Below, piece by piece: positions 12,640 through 24,314 of a stretch of DNA of 64,000 nucleotides. Within the stretch, counting starts at the first letter, position 1. Each line of letters opens with the position of its first letter. Where the stretch lies: NCBI GenBank assembly GCA_014529385.2, contig CM043944.1, positions 70,334,895 to 70,398,894 of the forward strand, read 5' to 3'. A model generated the notes under the pieces. The model ran no database searches and was not told where the DNA came from. It saw only the letters and a list, made by a program, of their open reading frames with translations. The position numbers were made by a program, and so were the translations under genes. The stretch comes from Adiantum capillus-veneris (Eukaryota; Streptophyta; Polypodiopsida; Polypodiales; Pteridaceae).

Positions 12640-13015
12640 TAGCCTAGCGAATTCCTTATGTTGTGTGATAATAGCACTTTACTTTGGATCCATTTACAAG
12701 CGCCAGAGGAACACCATCTAGGGTGGTTGATTGCACCGTGCCTTGTAAAGTTTCCTACATTCTGTATGGCCCTTGCCAGGCGGGGACTAACTTCTTTGCT
12801 TTTTCTGGTAGCACGCTTGATAGAACAGCCTTGCACGATTTTGGGCTTGCAAAAATGACGATCATGCCACGCATTGTGATGAAGTTGCTTTGCTTGAAGA
12901 GCGTTGGAAGCTAACACTCTACTCTCTTCCAGCATGGACATACAAGAGAGATGGGCATAGGCAATACTAGCTACGACCCGCCGAAAGCCAATTGAAAGGG
13001 GGTGTGGTTGGTTGT
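12640..13015 (-). pseudogene. B1 Ty3 integrase, C-terminal piece
   Basis: The minus-strand frame starting immediately at the B2 boundary continues the integrase interrupted at 16910. Across the junction the host reads FKATT then NHTPFQLAFGG, a normal integrase core end. Further on it has NALQAKQLHHNAWHDRHF and KPKIVQG, typical of the region after the integrase core in OTA-type Ty3 elements (LQAQKLQRKAWHDRH). Stops and frameshifts mark it as dead. Confidence 0.75.
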
Positions 13016-13589
13016 TGTAGTGCGGATAGTGTGTCGTGCTCTCTATAGTGGTGCTCCTCAGTGCTATGAGCGTGACAATCTCACTCAAACAACTCAAAAC
13101 AAAGGGACAAAAGATAATGACCGATCACACAGAGACACAATAGCAGACCAGAACATAGGACTCGACTATCTAAAAAACCGGTACAGACTCTGGCGTGGCA
13201 GCATACTCAGCTCCAACCCAGACTCACAGGTACAATGGAGGTGTCGAGGCCAGATGTGCAGGGATGGTGAAGACGTGCTGTGTGTAAAGACTCACTCTCT
13301 AGACGACGACGCTGGACCATATATGAAGAAGAAGATGACAATCCTGACCCGACAGCTACTACTCACATGTACCACCATAAAGAGCCACCAACGGCTCATA
13401 AATGTCAGCCATCTGAGTCTATCTCCAGACTGAGTGGAGGTGGTGACCTGGCCACGATGTCCACTAGACCACCGTCCATATTTCTGCCACGTGTCACTGC
13501 CCAACCCAGAGAGTCCATCCAGTGTGAACCAGACTAAACCAACTGTACTAACTGTGTGTCCTGTGAAAGTGACACTGTAGCCTACTATA
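13016..13589 (-). repeat. 3' LTR of B2
   Basis: 574 bp, nearly identical over its length to 16335-16909. The right tip has decayed to ACTATA where the partner has GCTACA. On the minus strand it follows the minisatellite region. It contains CATATATGAAGAAG at about 13318-13331, a possible promoter region by analogy with other LTRs (inference). Confidence 0.9.
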
Positions 13590-13959
13590 GGTTGCCCGCC
13601 ACAAGACCGCTCACCGTCTCGGTGAGAGAATCAATGAAACTAGAGAGAACAATGAAATTCCAGAAAAAACGCAGTACACTCTGACTGAAGATTTTGAGGT
13701 GTGTGAGATATATCAGTGAAACTAGGGATAACAGTGAAACACCAGAAAAACGGAGTACAATCTGATTGAAGAGGGTGATGTTCGGAGAAGATTTTGAGTT
13801 CCCAGGAAGAAGTACCAATGAGGCAATGTCGATATTTGCAAGTTATGCTGAAGCAGTAATGACCCCGGCTGAACGAGGTAAGCTATACCTAGAATGTAGA
13901 AACAGAAGATTGCCTAGATTAAGTAATCCACAAGGCACCCGATTGCAGTTAGTTGTAGT

Positions 13960-14270
13960 TGGCTGGAGGGGTAGGCTAGATAGAGGCGAGAGGGGAGGGG
14001 ATGAGGTGGTGAGGGGCGAGGCGTAGGTAGGTAGGAAGTGGGTAGGGGCGAGGGCTAGTTAAGTAGGGGCGAGGGGGGAAAGGGGAGGGGTGAGGCCTAG
14101 GTAGGTAGGGGGTGGGTAGGGGCGAGGGCGAGGGCTAGGTAGGTAGGAGGTGGGTAGGGGCGAGGGGGGGAAGGGTAGGAACGAGGCCTAGGTAGGTAGG
14201 GGGCAAGTAGGGGCGAGGGCTAGGTAGGTAGGGGCGAGGGCGGAAAGGGTAGGGGCGAGGGCACCTGATG
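13960..14270. repeat. G-rich minisatellite in B2
   Basis: Irregular tandem units close to GGTAGGGGCGAGGG, interspersed with CTAGGTAGGTAG. The plus strand carries many runs of three or more G and could form G-quadruplexes. The block stands where pol would be, between gag and the 3' LTR. Confidence 0.9.
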
Positions 14271-14286
14271 GCTCCTCTACCACCAC

Positions 14287-15715
14287 CTAGTGAGGACACC
14301 TGATGGCTCCTCTACCAACTGTTTGAGGGGTAACCATGTGGGTAGAAGGGGGCGGCTGAGGAACGGTGCTAACTCCTATCAGATTGAGCTTGGGAAAGGT
14401 AAACTCATTCTGGCTTTGACTTGGGTTCACAGCCGTGGATGCACGAAGTTTAGGGAAATCTTTACTGTAGTGATTCTTCGTTTCTGGGCAATGACGGCAA
14501 GGGGGGGACCCTTTTGGCAGAGAGCATTTGCTTTGGTAATGACCATATTCCTCGCATCTGTAGCACAAAATGGGCCGATTCAATGGGCGAGTCGAAGGGC
14601 GAGGTGGTCCTTGCTCCTGGTGCATGGAGTTGGAGGTGGAGGCATAGAAGTTTTGAGGTGATGAGGGAGCATGGGTATGATAAAAGCTCTGAGATGGAAA
14701 AGTACTTTGTATACCTTGCATAGGAGGGGCTGTCAGCAAAGGTGGCATATGGTGTGGATGGCTACAGGGAGAAACCATGTCGGATGCAGGTGCTAGCCCT
14801 TGTTGAAGAGTAGGACCAAGACTTTGCTGTATTTGTCGCAATCCCTTGAGGTAGTAACAGTCCTTGTCCTCATGTCCACACTTTTCACAGAAGTGGTAGT
14901 AAACCCGAAGGGGGCGTTCTTGTGGAGGGTGTCCTGGAGAGCGACATGAGCTGCACCATACCATAGCCTTAGTCTCCTGTTGAGACCGAAGCTCTTCCAG
15001 CTCTCTCTTGATTTAATCCAAAGCTTCGAGATGTGGGGGTTTCTCCTGTCTAAGAGAGATTGATTTCTCCTCTTGAAGAGCGCGTTGTAGTTTTAGGGCT
15101 TCAAGTTCCCTACGTAAAGAAGTCAATGGATCAGAAGGACTTTCCGAAAACACAGAGGGGGTCTCTATGTGAGGGGAGTTGGTGAACAGCTTCCTAGCCC
15201 CCTCTATCCTAGTAGTAGCCGCGACAAACTCCTCCAGAGTGGCGTCAAGTCGGAGACTCTCTCGGAGTTTTTGCTGAGAAGTTTTGGGAAGAGTTTTCTC
15301 CACCCACTTCTTAGCCATAAATTCACCGGGTTGCTCGGGAAGCTTGGCAACCAGAGACTTGGTTTTAGTCATGAGTCTGCAAAAGTCTCCTCTGGCTGGA
15401 GCACCATGTTGGCTAACTCATCCAACACCTTTTCCTGGTAGTCACCTGGCTTGAATGCAATGCTGCACAGAACTGTTGTCTTAAAGCTGCCCAAGTTGCA
15501 AAATGGTTCTCTGCAAACTGACTGTACCATTTATCTGCTAAGCCATCTAAGGTAGATGGAAAGAGTACCAAATAAGCATCTTCCCTGTTAAGACCACGAC
15601 CTCTACAAAGAGATACAAACCTCCTTGCATGGTCGTCTGCATCTTCTGAGGAGAGTCCCTTGAAGGTAGGAAACTTGGTGTTTACCTTGGCCAACACACT
15701 TGTCAACGCCTCCAT
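14287..15715 (-). pseudogene. gag: Family B gag (B2)
   Basis: Capsid-nucleocapsid polyprotein read in three overlapping frames (15715-15413, 15372-15013, 14964-14287), so at least two frameshifts are present. The N-terminal part contains a gag core (EDAYLVLFPSTLDGLADKWY, then FATWAALRQQFCAAL), like the Retrotrans_gag domain. The C-terminal part has three CCHC zinc knuckles: CEKCGHEDKDC, CYRCEEYGHYQSKC and CRHCPETKNHYSKDF, the last having lost its final Cys. Translation ends just before the minisatellite. No protease follows, unlike copy B3. Confidence 0.85.
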
Positions 15716-16059
15716 GGCTCTTGCTCAGGAGCCTGTTGCTCAATAGCTTGCTGTAACAAAATGGGGGAGAGCTTCACTAGGGAAGGTGACCTGGAAGATG
15801 TCGAACTTGATGGAGGAATGGATGAGGCTGTATGTGGAGGTATGGGTGATGAGGTTGGTGGACTTCTACCAGATACCAAGGGTTGACGCCTTCTGTTCTA
15901 GTACTTCAGAGGACTTACAAGTGCGCTTTGACACTCAAATGACCGCCTTGTACGTGTCATACAGTGACCACAAACCCAACCAAACTTTGGGCAAGAAGAC
16001 CCTTAACTGGCTGAACACAGGTCTAGACTCTACTAGACCCGGCAAGTGACTAGACCACT

Positions 16060-16215
16060 TGGCTGGACCAGGGACGAGGAGGGACTAGACTAGGGACGAG
16101 GAAGGACTAGACCAGGGACGAGGAGGGCCTAGACCAGGACAAGAGCTAGGACCAGGGCGAGAGAGGACCAAACCAGTTGGACCAAAGGCGATAGAGGACC
16201 AGACCAGAAGGTTGC
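16060..16215. repeat. Short tandem repeats in the B2 leader
   Basis: Irregular units of about 24 bp built on GGGACGAGGAGGGACTAGAC lie in the leader between the 5' LTR and gag. They decay towards 16215 into GGACCAGAC-like pieces. Function unknown. Confidence 0.75.
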
Positions 16216-16302
16216 ACAGCGAAAGGCAAAGTAGGCAAAGCTAGGTAAAAACCAGCTAGCTTCTCAATTTGTACCTCAACAGAGAGTGAGACTTCAGTTG
16301 AG

Positions 16303-16321
16303 GTTCCACTGTGATCGCCAA
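16303..16321 (-). promoter_or_regulatory. Possible primer-binding site of B2
   Basis: On the minus strand, 14 nt inside the 5' LTR edge, TTTGGCGATCACAG begins with the TGG expected of a tRNA-primed site and resembles the placement seen in OTA-type Ty3 elements. The spacing is long for a PBS and I could not assign a tRNA, so this is tentative. Confidence 0.35.
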
Positions 16322-16334
16322 ATGTGAGAGCGCC

Positions 16335-16909
16335 TGTAGCGCGGATAGTGTGTCATGCTCTCTACAGTGGGTGCTCCTCAGTGTTATGAGCGTGACAATC
16401 TCACTCAAACAACTCAAAACAAAGAGACAAAAGATAACAACTGATCACACAGAGACACAACAGCAGACCAGAACATAGGACTCGACTATCTCAAAGAACC
16501 GGTACAGACTCTGGCGTGGCAGCACACTCAGCTCCAACCCAGACTCACAGGTACAATGGGGTGTCGAGGCTCAGATGTGCAGGGATGGTGAAGACGTGTT
16601 GTGTGTAAAGACTCGCTCTCTAGACGACGACACTGGACCATATATGAAGAAGAAGATGACAATCCTGACCAACAGCTACTACTCACATGTACCACCATAA
16701 AGAGCCACCAACGGCTCATAAATGTCAGCCATCTGAGTCTATCTCCAGACTGAGTGGAGGTGGTGACCTGGCCACGATGTCCACTAGACCACCGTCTGTA
16801 TCCCTGCCACGTGTCATTGCCCAGCCCAGAGAGTCCGTCCAGTGTGAACCAGACCAGATCAACTGTACTAACTGTGTGTCCTGTGAAAGTGACACTGTAG
16901 CCTGCTACA
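16335..16909 (-). repeat. 5' LTR of B2
   Basis: 575 bp, TGTAGC to GCTACA at the tips, so each end carries a 6-bp inverted repeat. It contains CATATATGAAGAAG near 16641. Immediately to its right the B1 integrase frame resumes. Confidence 0.9.
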
Positions 16910-18128
16910 ATTGTTGCTTTGAAAGAAGTGTGATATGCCAAGAGGGTGTCGAGGCTTGCTTGAGCCTGTGAAATTGGATGAAAATGGCACGCTTTTCCGA
17001 GGAGTGAAATTAGAACCTTGTTAGTGCTCTCTACTTGCCCATTGGCTCTGGGGTAGTATGAGCAAGACTTGCGATGAAAGATCTTATAGTTTGTTAGCAA
17101 TGTCGAGATCAACTCATTGACATAGTGATTGCCTCAATCACTAGTAATCTCAAGGGGGCACCAAAACCTACAAAATATATTCTTATACAAGAACTTTGCC
17201 ACCGTGGTCTAAACCCCATCGTTCAAAGCGCAACCATGCCAATGAAACTTGTGAGGGACGGTTGGACTACGTGTTGGGTTTAGGTGCACAACATTCACAA
17301 ACATCACCTTCACATGAGCAATTGCATCCCTAAACACATAGGGCCACCATAAAGCACTTTCAACAATTTTTTTGTGCTGTGATGTTACCAAGGGTAATGG
17401 CTCCTAGTAGGACCACTGTAGGCATCTTCCAACATATGCTCTACTTAATGGGGTGACCTCCAATCAGAGTAAATGGTCTAGACTTCAACAAGAATCTTCT
17501 TTTCTGCAAGGGAGAGACATTCTTTGGCGGTGGATAGCAAATGGAGCACATTGCCATACCATTCGGGGATCGTGTCCACTTTGAAGAGATTGCTATCGGG
17601 GAAGTCATCCCCAACACCTGTAGCGTCTTCACCTGTTTGTACTCGAGAGAGGTGATCGGCCATGACGTAATGCTTCCCATGGCGAAGAACTACCTTGAAA
17701 TCAAACTTCTAAAATAGAAGTAGCCACCGCCAAAATCGGCTTGCAACTTGTGGCTTATTCAATAGATAACCCAGAGCATGATGATCGGTAATAATTGTGA
17801 AGTGTACACCTAATAAATACTGATGGAATTTTTGCAGTGCTAAACCTTCCCTCTCTATTGTGATGTAGTTGCCCTCGATTTTAGTGAGCAGATGACTTGC
17901 ATAGTGAATAGGGCGATCGAGGTTGAATTCTTTGTTGGGCTGAGTTAGTACAACACCCATAGCAATCTGACTAGCAATATGTATATGGAAAGTAGGAGAC
18001 CAATCCGGGGCAGCTAAAATAGGTGCCTTGGTCGGACGCTCTTTAAGTAAGCAAAAGCTTGGACCCAACCTTGGACCGCTGGAATGGTACAGCGGCATTG
18101 GTCAGGCGGGTCGGAGCACAGCATAGGC
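16910..18128 (-). pseudogene. pol: B1 Ty3 RNase H and integrase (middle piece)
   Basis: Minus-strand frames with frameshifts. RNase H is at 18098-17709 (APDWSPTFHIHIASQIAMG, then PIHYASHLL, then ITDHHALGYLL with the catalytic TDH). The integrase zinc-binding region is around 17391-17209 (LWWPYVFRDA) and the integrase core end is at 17112-16915 (YYPRANGQVESTNKVL, the active-site Glu region). At 16910 it is cut by B2 and at 18128 by A1. Joined across A1 it continues the RT piece at 25813-27227: YRCRFIRMYAYAVLRP reads through the junction. Confidence 0.85.
18124..18128. repeat. A1 target-site duplication, left copy
   Basis: TAGGC directly before the A1 LTR, matched by TAGGC at 25808-25812 after the other LTR. 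Five bases is the usual size for Ty3 integrases. Confidence 0.95.
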
Positions 18129-19616
18129 TGTAACTAAGTCAAACTTTGTAAATAATTAATTTATTTACGAGAAAAGAATTATCTAATTAGTTGTGTGCAC
18201 ACCAGAATAGACCTAGCAGTTCTAAGGCCTCAGGTGAGCCTAAATGCGGGCTAGAACACCTCATAGGGACCTTAGCAGAAATTACCCTGAAGCCCTAGTG
18301 ATTGGGAAATCGGGTCTTCAGAAAGGGGTAAGCAGTAGCCTCAGATTTTAGGCTCAGGAAAAATACGCGCGTCACTACAAGCACATGAATGAGATGGGGT
18401 CCTTAGAACAGTGACCCTAAGGCTTTATTAGCCTTAGGGTAAGTTTCGTTAAATTAAATTTAACGGTCCGTGCCCGGGAGGGCGGCCGGACAAGTGTGAA
18501 CAGGTAAAGGCGGTGCAGTGCCGGTGCGGCATTGCGCCGACAGACCTTTGGTGTTCTCCTAAAAGAATCATTGGTAGTAGTTGTTAGTTAGTTGCATATT
18601 TTTAATTAATGAGCTAGAAGTTTTTAAAGTCAAAAGTTGAATGGTTTTTAAGTTTTTAAAGTGTGCCAAGTGGCACACTTACCAATGCAAACTAACCCTC
18701 TCTCACCCTCTCTCTCTTCCTAGCGTCCCCTCTCACTGATGGCTATTTAGGAGCCCCCCCTCCCCCATTTTCAGGGCTGGCAGTACACCTACCCCCCCTA
18801 ATGTGAGCGTGCTCTACGCGGTGGAGCCCTCCATTGAAGCTTGAGAGCAGCCCCTTGCGACATATGTGGTAGCCTTGTGCTCCCATTGTCAAGAACAAGG
18901 GATCTCACAGTCATAGACACCTTCTGGTGAAGTTTCATCGCGAGAAGCTGCCGTAGACGCTCTCTTAGCAGAGTGCGGCTGCTGAAATTCTCTGTTTTCA
19001 GCCCCTAATCACCTCGATTAGGGCTGTTTTCAGCAGATCAGCCATAGAAATCCTCTTCTCTCTCCTTATCCTAAGTCTACATCAAGTTTGGAGCGATTCC
19101 ATCGCGAAGAAGACCTCTGTTTCGACGTAGGGGTGCGCACAGGTAAGAATTTCAGGTTATGTGCAGAAAATTACAGCAAGCATGTGCGTGTGCATTTTGC
19201 TTGTTTCTCTTTTGTGTTCAATGCATGAATGAATGAGCATGAAGGCAACACATAACGGAAGATGGACTCTCCTCTGTGAGAGCTTCCGATGAGCTGTTTC
19301 GGAAGATAAACTCTCTTTTCGAGAGCTTCCAACCAGTCTCGCAGAAGAGGGGGAATCCCCTAAGCAGTAAGAAAGTGGAAACACCTCCTCAGTCAGTAGT
19401 CAGAACAGAGCAGAAGAAAGAATAGAGGACGGGCGTATGTCCCGTTCCTATGCTTGTAAAGATTCTCCCGTAGTAATAAAGATATTCTCTTTATGGGGGG
19501 GGACCAGCCCATCTTCTGGTCCCGAATGAAGTGTCAAGTTTTCTCGCTCCCTCTAATTCTCTTGAGTATTTGAAGTGCAATTAAACGTCAGTTTACGCTT
19601 CCGTATTTTTGTGACA
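18129..19616 (+). repeat. 5' LTR of A1
   Basis: 1488 bp, TGTAAC to GTGACA. It contains two perfect-stem hairpins (18415-18439 and 18661-18678), a pyrimidine-rich tract at about 18690-18720, a weak TATA-like GGCTATTTAGGAG at about 18743, and AATAAA at 19475-19480 that probably marks the R-region polyadenylation signal. The loops of both hairpins are inverted relative to the 3' LTR. Confidence 0.95.
19475..19480 (+). terminator. LTR polyadenylation signal
   Basis: AATAAA followed by GATATTCTCTTTATGGGG. It is conserved in every family A LTR here (25665-25670, 40973-40978 and, inverted, in 41712-43235), which supports a functional role. Confidence 0.65.
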
Positions 19617-19617
19617 G

Positions 19618-19629
19618 TGGTATCAGAGC
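19618..19629 (+). promoter_or_regulatory. Primer-binding site (initiator tRNA-Met)
   Basis: TGGTATCAGAGC begins one base after the 5' LTR. It is the standard plant PBS complementary to the 3' end of initiator tRNA-Met. The A2 copy has TGGAATCAGAGC at 41123-41134, with one mismatch. Confidence 0.95.
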
Positions 19630-19682
19630 AAGGTCCTCTCTCTCTTCCTGAAGGGATTGACGACTCTTGGCAGACTGCAGAA

Positions 19683-22600
19683 ATGGGAGGACGCGAGATA
19701 GAGTAATCTCTCCTTCAACAGCAGGTGGAAGAGTTGCAGAAAGCTCTCTCCCATCCAGAAGTCCAAAAGATTCTCCATACTCTTGAAAAAGGGAAGGAGA
19801 AAATGCCGATGGGGTCGGGAGAAATCCCGCAGAACCCAAAGGCGCCACAACCAAGAAAAGATCCTTTGATTGGAACTTCCCGCATGCACGAGAGATAGAA
19901 GAAATCTCCAGAACGTCAAGTGCGGTTTAATCCAAAAGTTCAAGAGCAGGATCCCCCTGATTCCCCTCAGTTCTCTTTTATGAAGGATCTGGAAGACATA
20001 GTTTCTCCGGAAGACATGTTTCTCGACGATCCGTCGCAGCAAGAAGTACATTCAAGGGAAAGGACTCCTGTCCCCAAGGAGTCTAAGCATAGAAAGAAAG
20101 AGCATCATAAGAAGAAGCACCATAGGCAGAAAACATTCAAGTCGGGAGATAAAGATGTGAAATTCGACACCTACAATGGACGGCGTGATAATGACAAAGC
20201 TTTGGCTTTCATCCGCCAATTTGAAGTTGCATTTGCAGAAGGGAATTTCAAGGAAAGATCCAAGCTTCGCCATGTCAGTTTGTACCTGAAAGGCACCGCC
20301 AGCAATTGGTGGTTAACCCTTATCCTGGAAGAGCGCAAACCCCAAGATTGGACCGCTTTCAAGAAGGAGTTCTACGCACAGTTCCTTCCTCCAGACTATG
20401 AGGAAGAGGTAAAGAAAGAATGGGATCGACTTTCACAGTCAGAGAACGAAACTGTTCCACGCTATGTGGATAGGTTTTGGGACGTTCTCTTGAAAGTCAC
20501 TCCATTCAAGAAGATTGACGATTCGGAGAAGATGCGCAAGTTTGAAGCAGGATTGCATGAAGCCTTGCAAAAGGCTATGAAGCTTTACCCTCGAGGTAAC
20601 TTGCAGATACTTATGGAATCAGCCCGCATAGCTGATGGAATACATGACAAGGGTACTCCAAGGAAGATGGAGCAAAGCACTTACCATGCCAAGCAGAAGG
20701 CTCTCCATGAGCAACCTACCTCTTCTACTTCTTCTCAAAAGAAGAAAAGAACCGCCTCCGAAGCAGAAGCAAAGCCAAATCAGCCCAAGAAAGGGAGATA
20801 TCTCTCTCCTGCTGAGTTGCGAACCTACATTAGTGAAGGAAGATACTTCAAGTGCGGACAAGTTGGTCATATGAAGGGTGACTGTCCAACCAAACCTCCA
20901 CAACCACCCTCCTCCAATGCAGTCCCAGATGTACAGGGAAATACAACCAAGGATGGAAAAGAAAGAGCTCTTCTCAAAGCATGGGGTAGTATCAACAACC
21001 AGCGGGCTCTTATTTTGTTTGACCCTGGTAGTACAGACAACTTCATCTCTACTCAGCTAGCTGACGACCTGAACTTGCAGCCCAATCGTTTTGGAGTCTC
21101 TATTCAAGCGCAATCAGCTTTCAAAGGGCAGAACTCAAACTCTACTTCAATCATAGGGAAGTTGAATCTAAAGGTCGACGACTACAAGGATCAAGAGTCT
21201 TTCTTACTAGCTTCACTTGAAGGATGCGATGTTATCTTGGGAATGCCTTGGCACTACAAGATGCATCCCATTCCTGACTATGTTCAGAAAACCTTATCTT
21301 TTGCTCATAAAGGAAAGGAGTATCTTGTACTTGCAGATGCAGGTGATTGGCGTATTCCTATCGCCAACCACATTGCCATCAAGAAAGAAATGAAAAAGTG
21401 TGTTTCAGCGTACTTGATTTTTGCAAGAGAGAGAGATGTGTCTGTTTCACAACTTTCTTCCTCTTTAGAGCAAAAAAGACTTAAGTTAATAGAAAGATAT
21501 AAAGATTGTTTTGCAGATGAACTTCCAAATGAACTCCCACCTTCGCGACCTGAGGATCATACCATTGATTTGATCCCAGGAAGTTCTCCTCCAAATCAGC
21601 CGCCTTATCGAGTTAGTCTAATGCAGCAAGAGGAAATTCTCAAGCAGGTTAACGAACTTTTGGAGAAGGGCTTAATAAGGCCTAGTACTTCTCCATATTG
21701 TTCACCTGTCTTGCTAGTACAGAAAAAGGATGGCACATTCCGCATGTGCATAGACTATAGATCTCTAAACAAGATCACAATCAAGAATCGATTTCCAATC
21801 CCTCGGATTGACGACATTCTTGACAAGTTACAAGGAGCAAGTGTCTTTAGTCGTATAGACTTGAAGAGCGGTTATCATCAAATCCGCATAGCTCCTCAGG
21901 ATGTGCATAAGACTTCATTTAGAACAACCTTCGGGTTGTATGAATTCTTAGTGATGCCTTTTGGACTCACTAATGCACCAGCTACATTCAACAGAATGAT
22001 GGATAGAATCTTCCACTCATATAGAAGTTTTACAGGCGTTTTCTTTGATGACGTCTTAATCTTCTCAAAGACGGAAGACGAACACTATAAGCATCTCGCC
22101 TTAGTGTTTGAAGAATTACGCAAACACAAATTATTTGTGAATGCTAAGAAGAGTGAGTTCTTTCTAAAAGAAATCCACTATTTGGGCCATATTTTATCTC
22201 ACAACCAGGTGAGAATGGACCCTGAAAAGATTCAAGCAATTGTAGAATGGCCTACGCCAACTACAGTACATGATGTACGAAGTTTCCTTGGCCTCTGTTC
22301 TTATTATCGGCGTTTCATTCGAGCTTTTGCCGCGATAGCAGGTCCCCTCCATGACCTGACAAAGAAGCGGATTCCATTCCATTGGGGGTCTGGACAAAAA
22401 CAAGCTTTCGAAAAGCTTAAGTATCTACTCAGTCACGGACCCGTTCTTACCGTCCCTGATCTTCGCAAACCTTTCGAGGTATACTGCGATGCATCTGGAG
22501 ATTGTGTAGGAGCAGTTTTGAACCAAGAGGGTCACGCGATAGCCTATGAAAGTCGGCGCCTTAAAGATGCAGAGTTGCATGCCTCCATATACGAAAAAGA

Positions 22601-24302
22601 GCTAATGGCAGTAATTCATGCTCTTTCCATTTGGAAACACTATCTATTAGAAGCTGATTTTATTATCAAGACAGAAGTCTTCGCTACTTTCTCACACAGA
22701 GAAAGTTATCAGAAAAGCAGATGAGATGGGCCAACTTTCTTTCAATGTTTCATTTTCAGATTTTACACACTTCTGGAACAAAGAATGCAGTTGCAGATGC
22801 TCTCTCCAGGCGTCCAAAGATCAATGCACTAACAACAATTTATCATGAGGAACTAGAATCTCTCAGCGAGATGTATCCTCAAGATCCAGACTTCGCCACA
22901 ATTTGGGCAGATCTTCAAGCTGGTCACTCAAAGCCACCTTATTCTATCAGGGATAATACACTCTATCGTCAACAAGCAATATGCATAGCTCAGCCTTTAC
23001 GACAAAAGGTGATGGATGAAGCACATAATTCTCCTTATGCCGGGCATCGGGGAATTGCTTCCACCACTAGTGTACTCGAAAGGTATTTCTTTTGGCCAAC
23101 ACTCCATGCGGACATTGAAAAACATGTACGTGAGTGTTTAGTATGCCAAAAAGTGAAATATGACAGACATAAAGTTTATGGCAAGCTTCAGCCGCTCCCT
23201 GTGCCTAACACGCCATGGGAAAGTATTGCCATGGATTTTATTACGAATCTTCCTCGATCCAAGAATGGAAATGATGCAATCTGGACTATAGTAGACAGAT
23301 TCAGTAAGCAAGCCCATTTCCTTCCAGTAAAGAAGACGATCAAAGCTGATCACATGGCTAGAATATTTCTAGCTCAGATTTTTAAACACCATGGATTGCC
23401 AAAGACTATTGTCAGCGATAGAGATCCCCGCATGACTAATCTATTTTGGCAGGCATTGTTTGAAAACTTGGGAACTAAGCTTGATTTTTCATCAGCTTAT
23501 CATCCTCAAACAGATGGTCAAAGAGAAATCGCTAATGCCACTGTTTTAGATCTCCTCAAGTGCTATGTTTCGGAACGACAATCCGAATGGGAACAGTACT
23601 TACCAATCGTTGAGTTTGCATATAACAATACCATACATTCCTCAACTGGTAAAGCCCCCTTCGAAATTATTTACGGGAAGCCACTCTTACTTCCTATTAT
23701 GGTGACCAAAGAAAACATCTTCGCCGCAGATGAATTTGTGCGCAATATTGATATTGCCCATCAACAAGTAAAGCAAGCAATTCTTCGTACTCAAGAGCAA
23801 CAGAAGAGAAAAGCAGACAAGCACAGAAGGAATCTCAATCTTGAAAAAGGACAATATGTCCTGCTTCGGTTTGAGAAAGCTAGATTGAAAAAGCGGGTCG
23901 GCAAAGGGAAAGTTGTCAAACTTTCCCATAGATTTTACGGCCCTTTCAAAATTACAGATAAAGTCAATGATGTGACTTTCAGACTGGATTTGCCTTCTCA
24001 TTGGCGCATCCACAATGCTTTTCATGTCAATCTCCTCCGACCATATGTTGGACCTCCTCCAGTGGCGCCAGTAAGAAGATCCTCCAGAAGTCGAAGAGAC
24101 TGAGGAAATCCTTCAACCTGAACAGATAATACACCACTCGGAGAGACAACTCAAGTCGGGGAGTCTACATCGAAAGTATTTAGTCAAGTTCAAAAATTAC
24201 ACTCCTTTAGATGCAAAGTGGATGACTGAGTCCGATCTTAAGGACCACCCTGACATCTTGCACAGTTATGTTGACGCTCTACAGTTGAGGTCAACTGTTT
24301 AG
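19683..24302 (+). pseudogene. gag-pol: A1 gag-pol polyprotein with chromodomain
   Basis: One frame from ATG 19683, with TAA at 19704 and TAG at 19896. Gag core is at about 20160-20640 (KFDTYNGRRDNDKALAF, LYLKGTASNWW). The single zinc knuckle at about 20840-20885 reads YFKCGQVGHMKGDC, so its first Cys is Tyr. Protease has DPGST in place of DSG or DTG (about 21020). RT is at about 21650-22230 (CIDYRSLNKITIKNRFPIP, FFDDVLIFSK). RNase H is at about 22480-22790 (VYCDASGDCVGAVL), with an 8-nt deletion near 22674 relative to A3 that shifts frame. Integrase is at 22990-23700: HHCC finger (HNSPYAGHRG, CLVCQK) and DDE residues in MDFITNLP, VSDRDPRM and DGQREIAN. A 1-nt deletion near 24075 puts the C-terminal chromodomain (24104-24302, YLVKFKNYTPLDAKWM) in another frame. 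Defective for autonomous expression. Confidence 0.95.
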
Positions 24303-24303
24303 A

Positions 24304-24314
24304 ACCAAGAGGGA
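24304..24314 (+). promoter_or_regulatory. Polypurine tract of A1
   Basis: ACCAAGAGGGA directly precedes the 3' LTR. The same GAACCAAGAGGGA occurs in inverted orientation next to the A3 LTR at 43236-43248, which supports its role in plus-strand priming. Confidence 0.8.

Larger units (their letters stand above)
13016..16909 (-). mobile_element. Pol-less Ty3-type element B2 (LTR, gag, minisatellite, LTR)
   Basis: A 3.9-kb element with two family B LTRs (13016-13589 and 16335-16909), gag on the minus strand and no pol. Between gag and the 3' LTR lies a G-rich minisatellite instead of protease, RT and integrase. It sits inside the integrase of B1; host bases GTTGT at 13011-13015 and ATTGT at 16910-16914 are a 5-bp target duplication with one change. 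It would have to be mobilised in trans by an autonomous B element. Confidence 0.85.
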
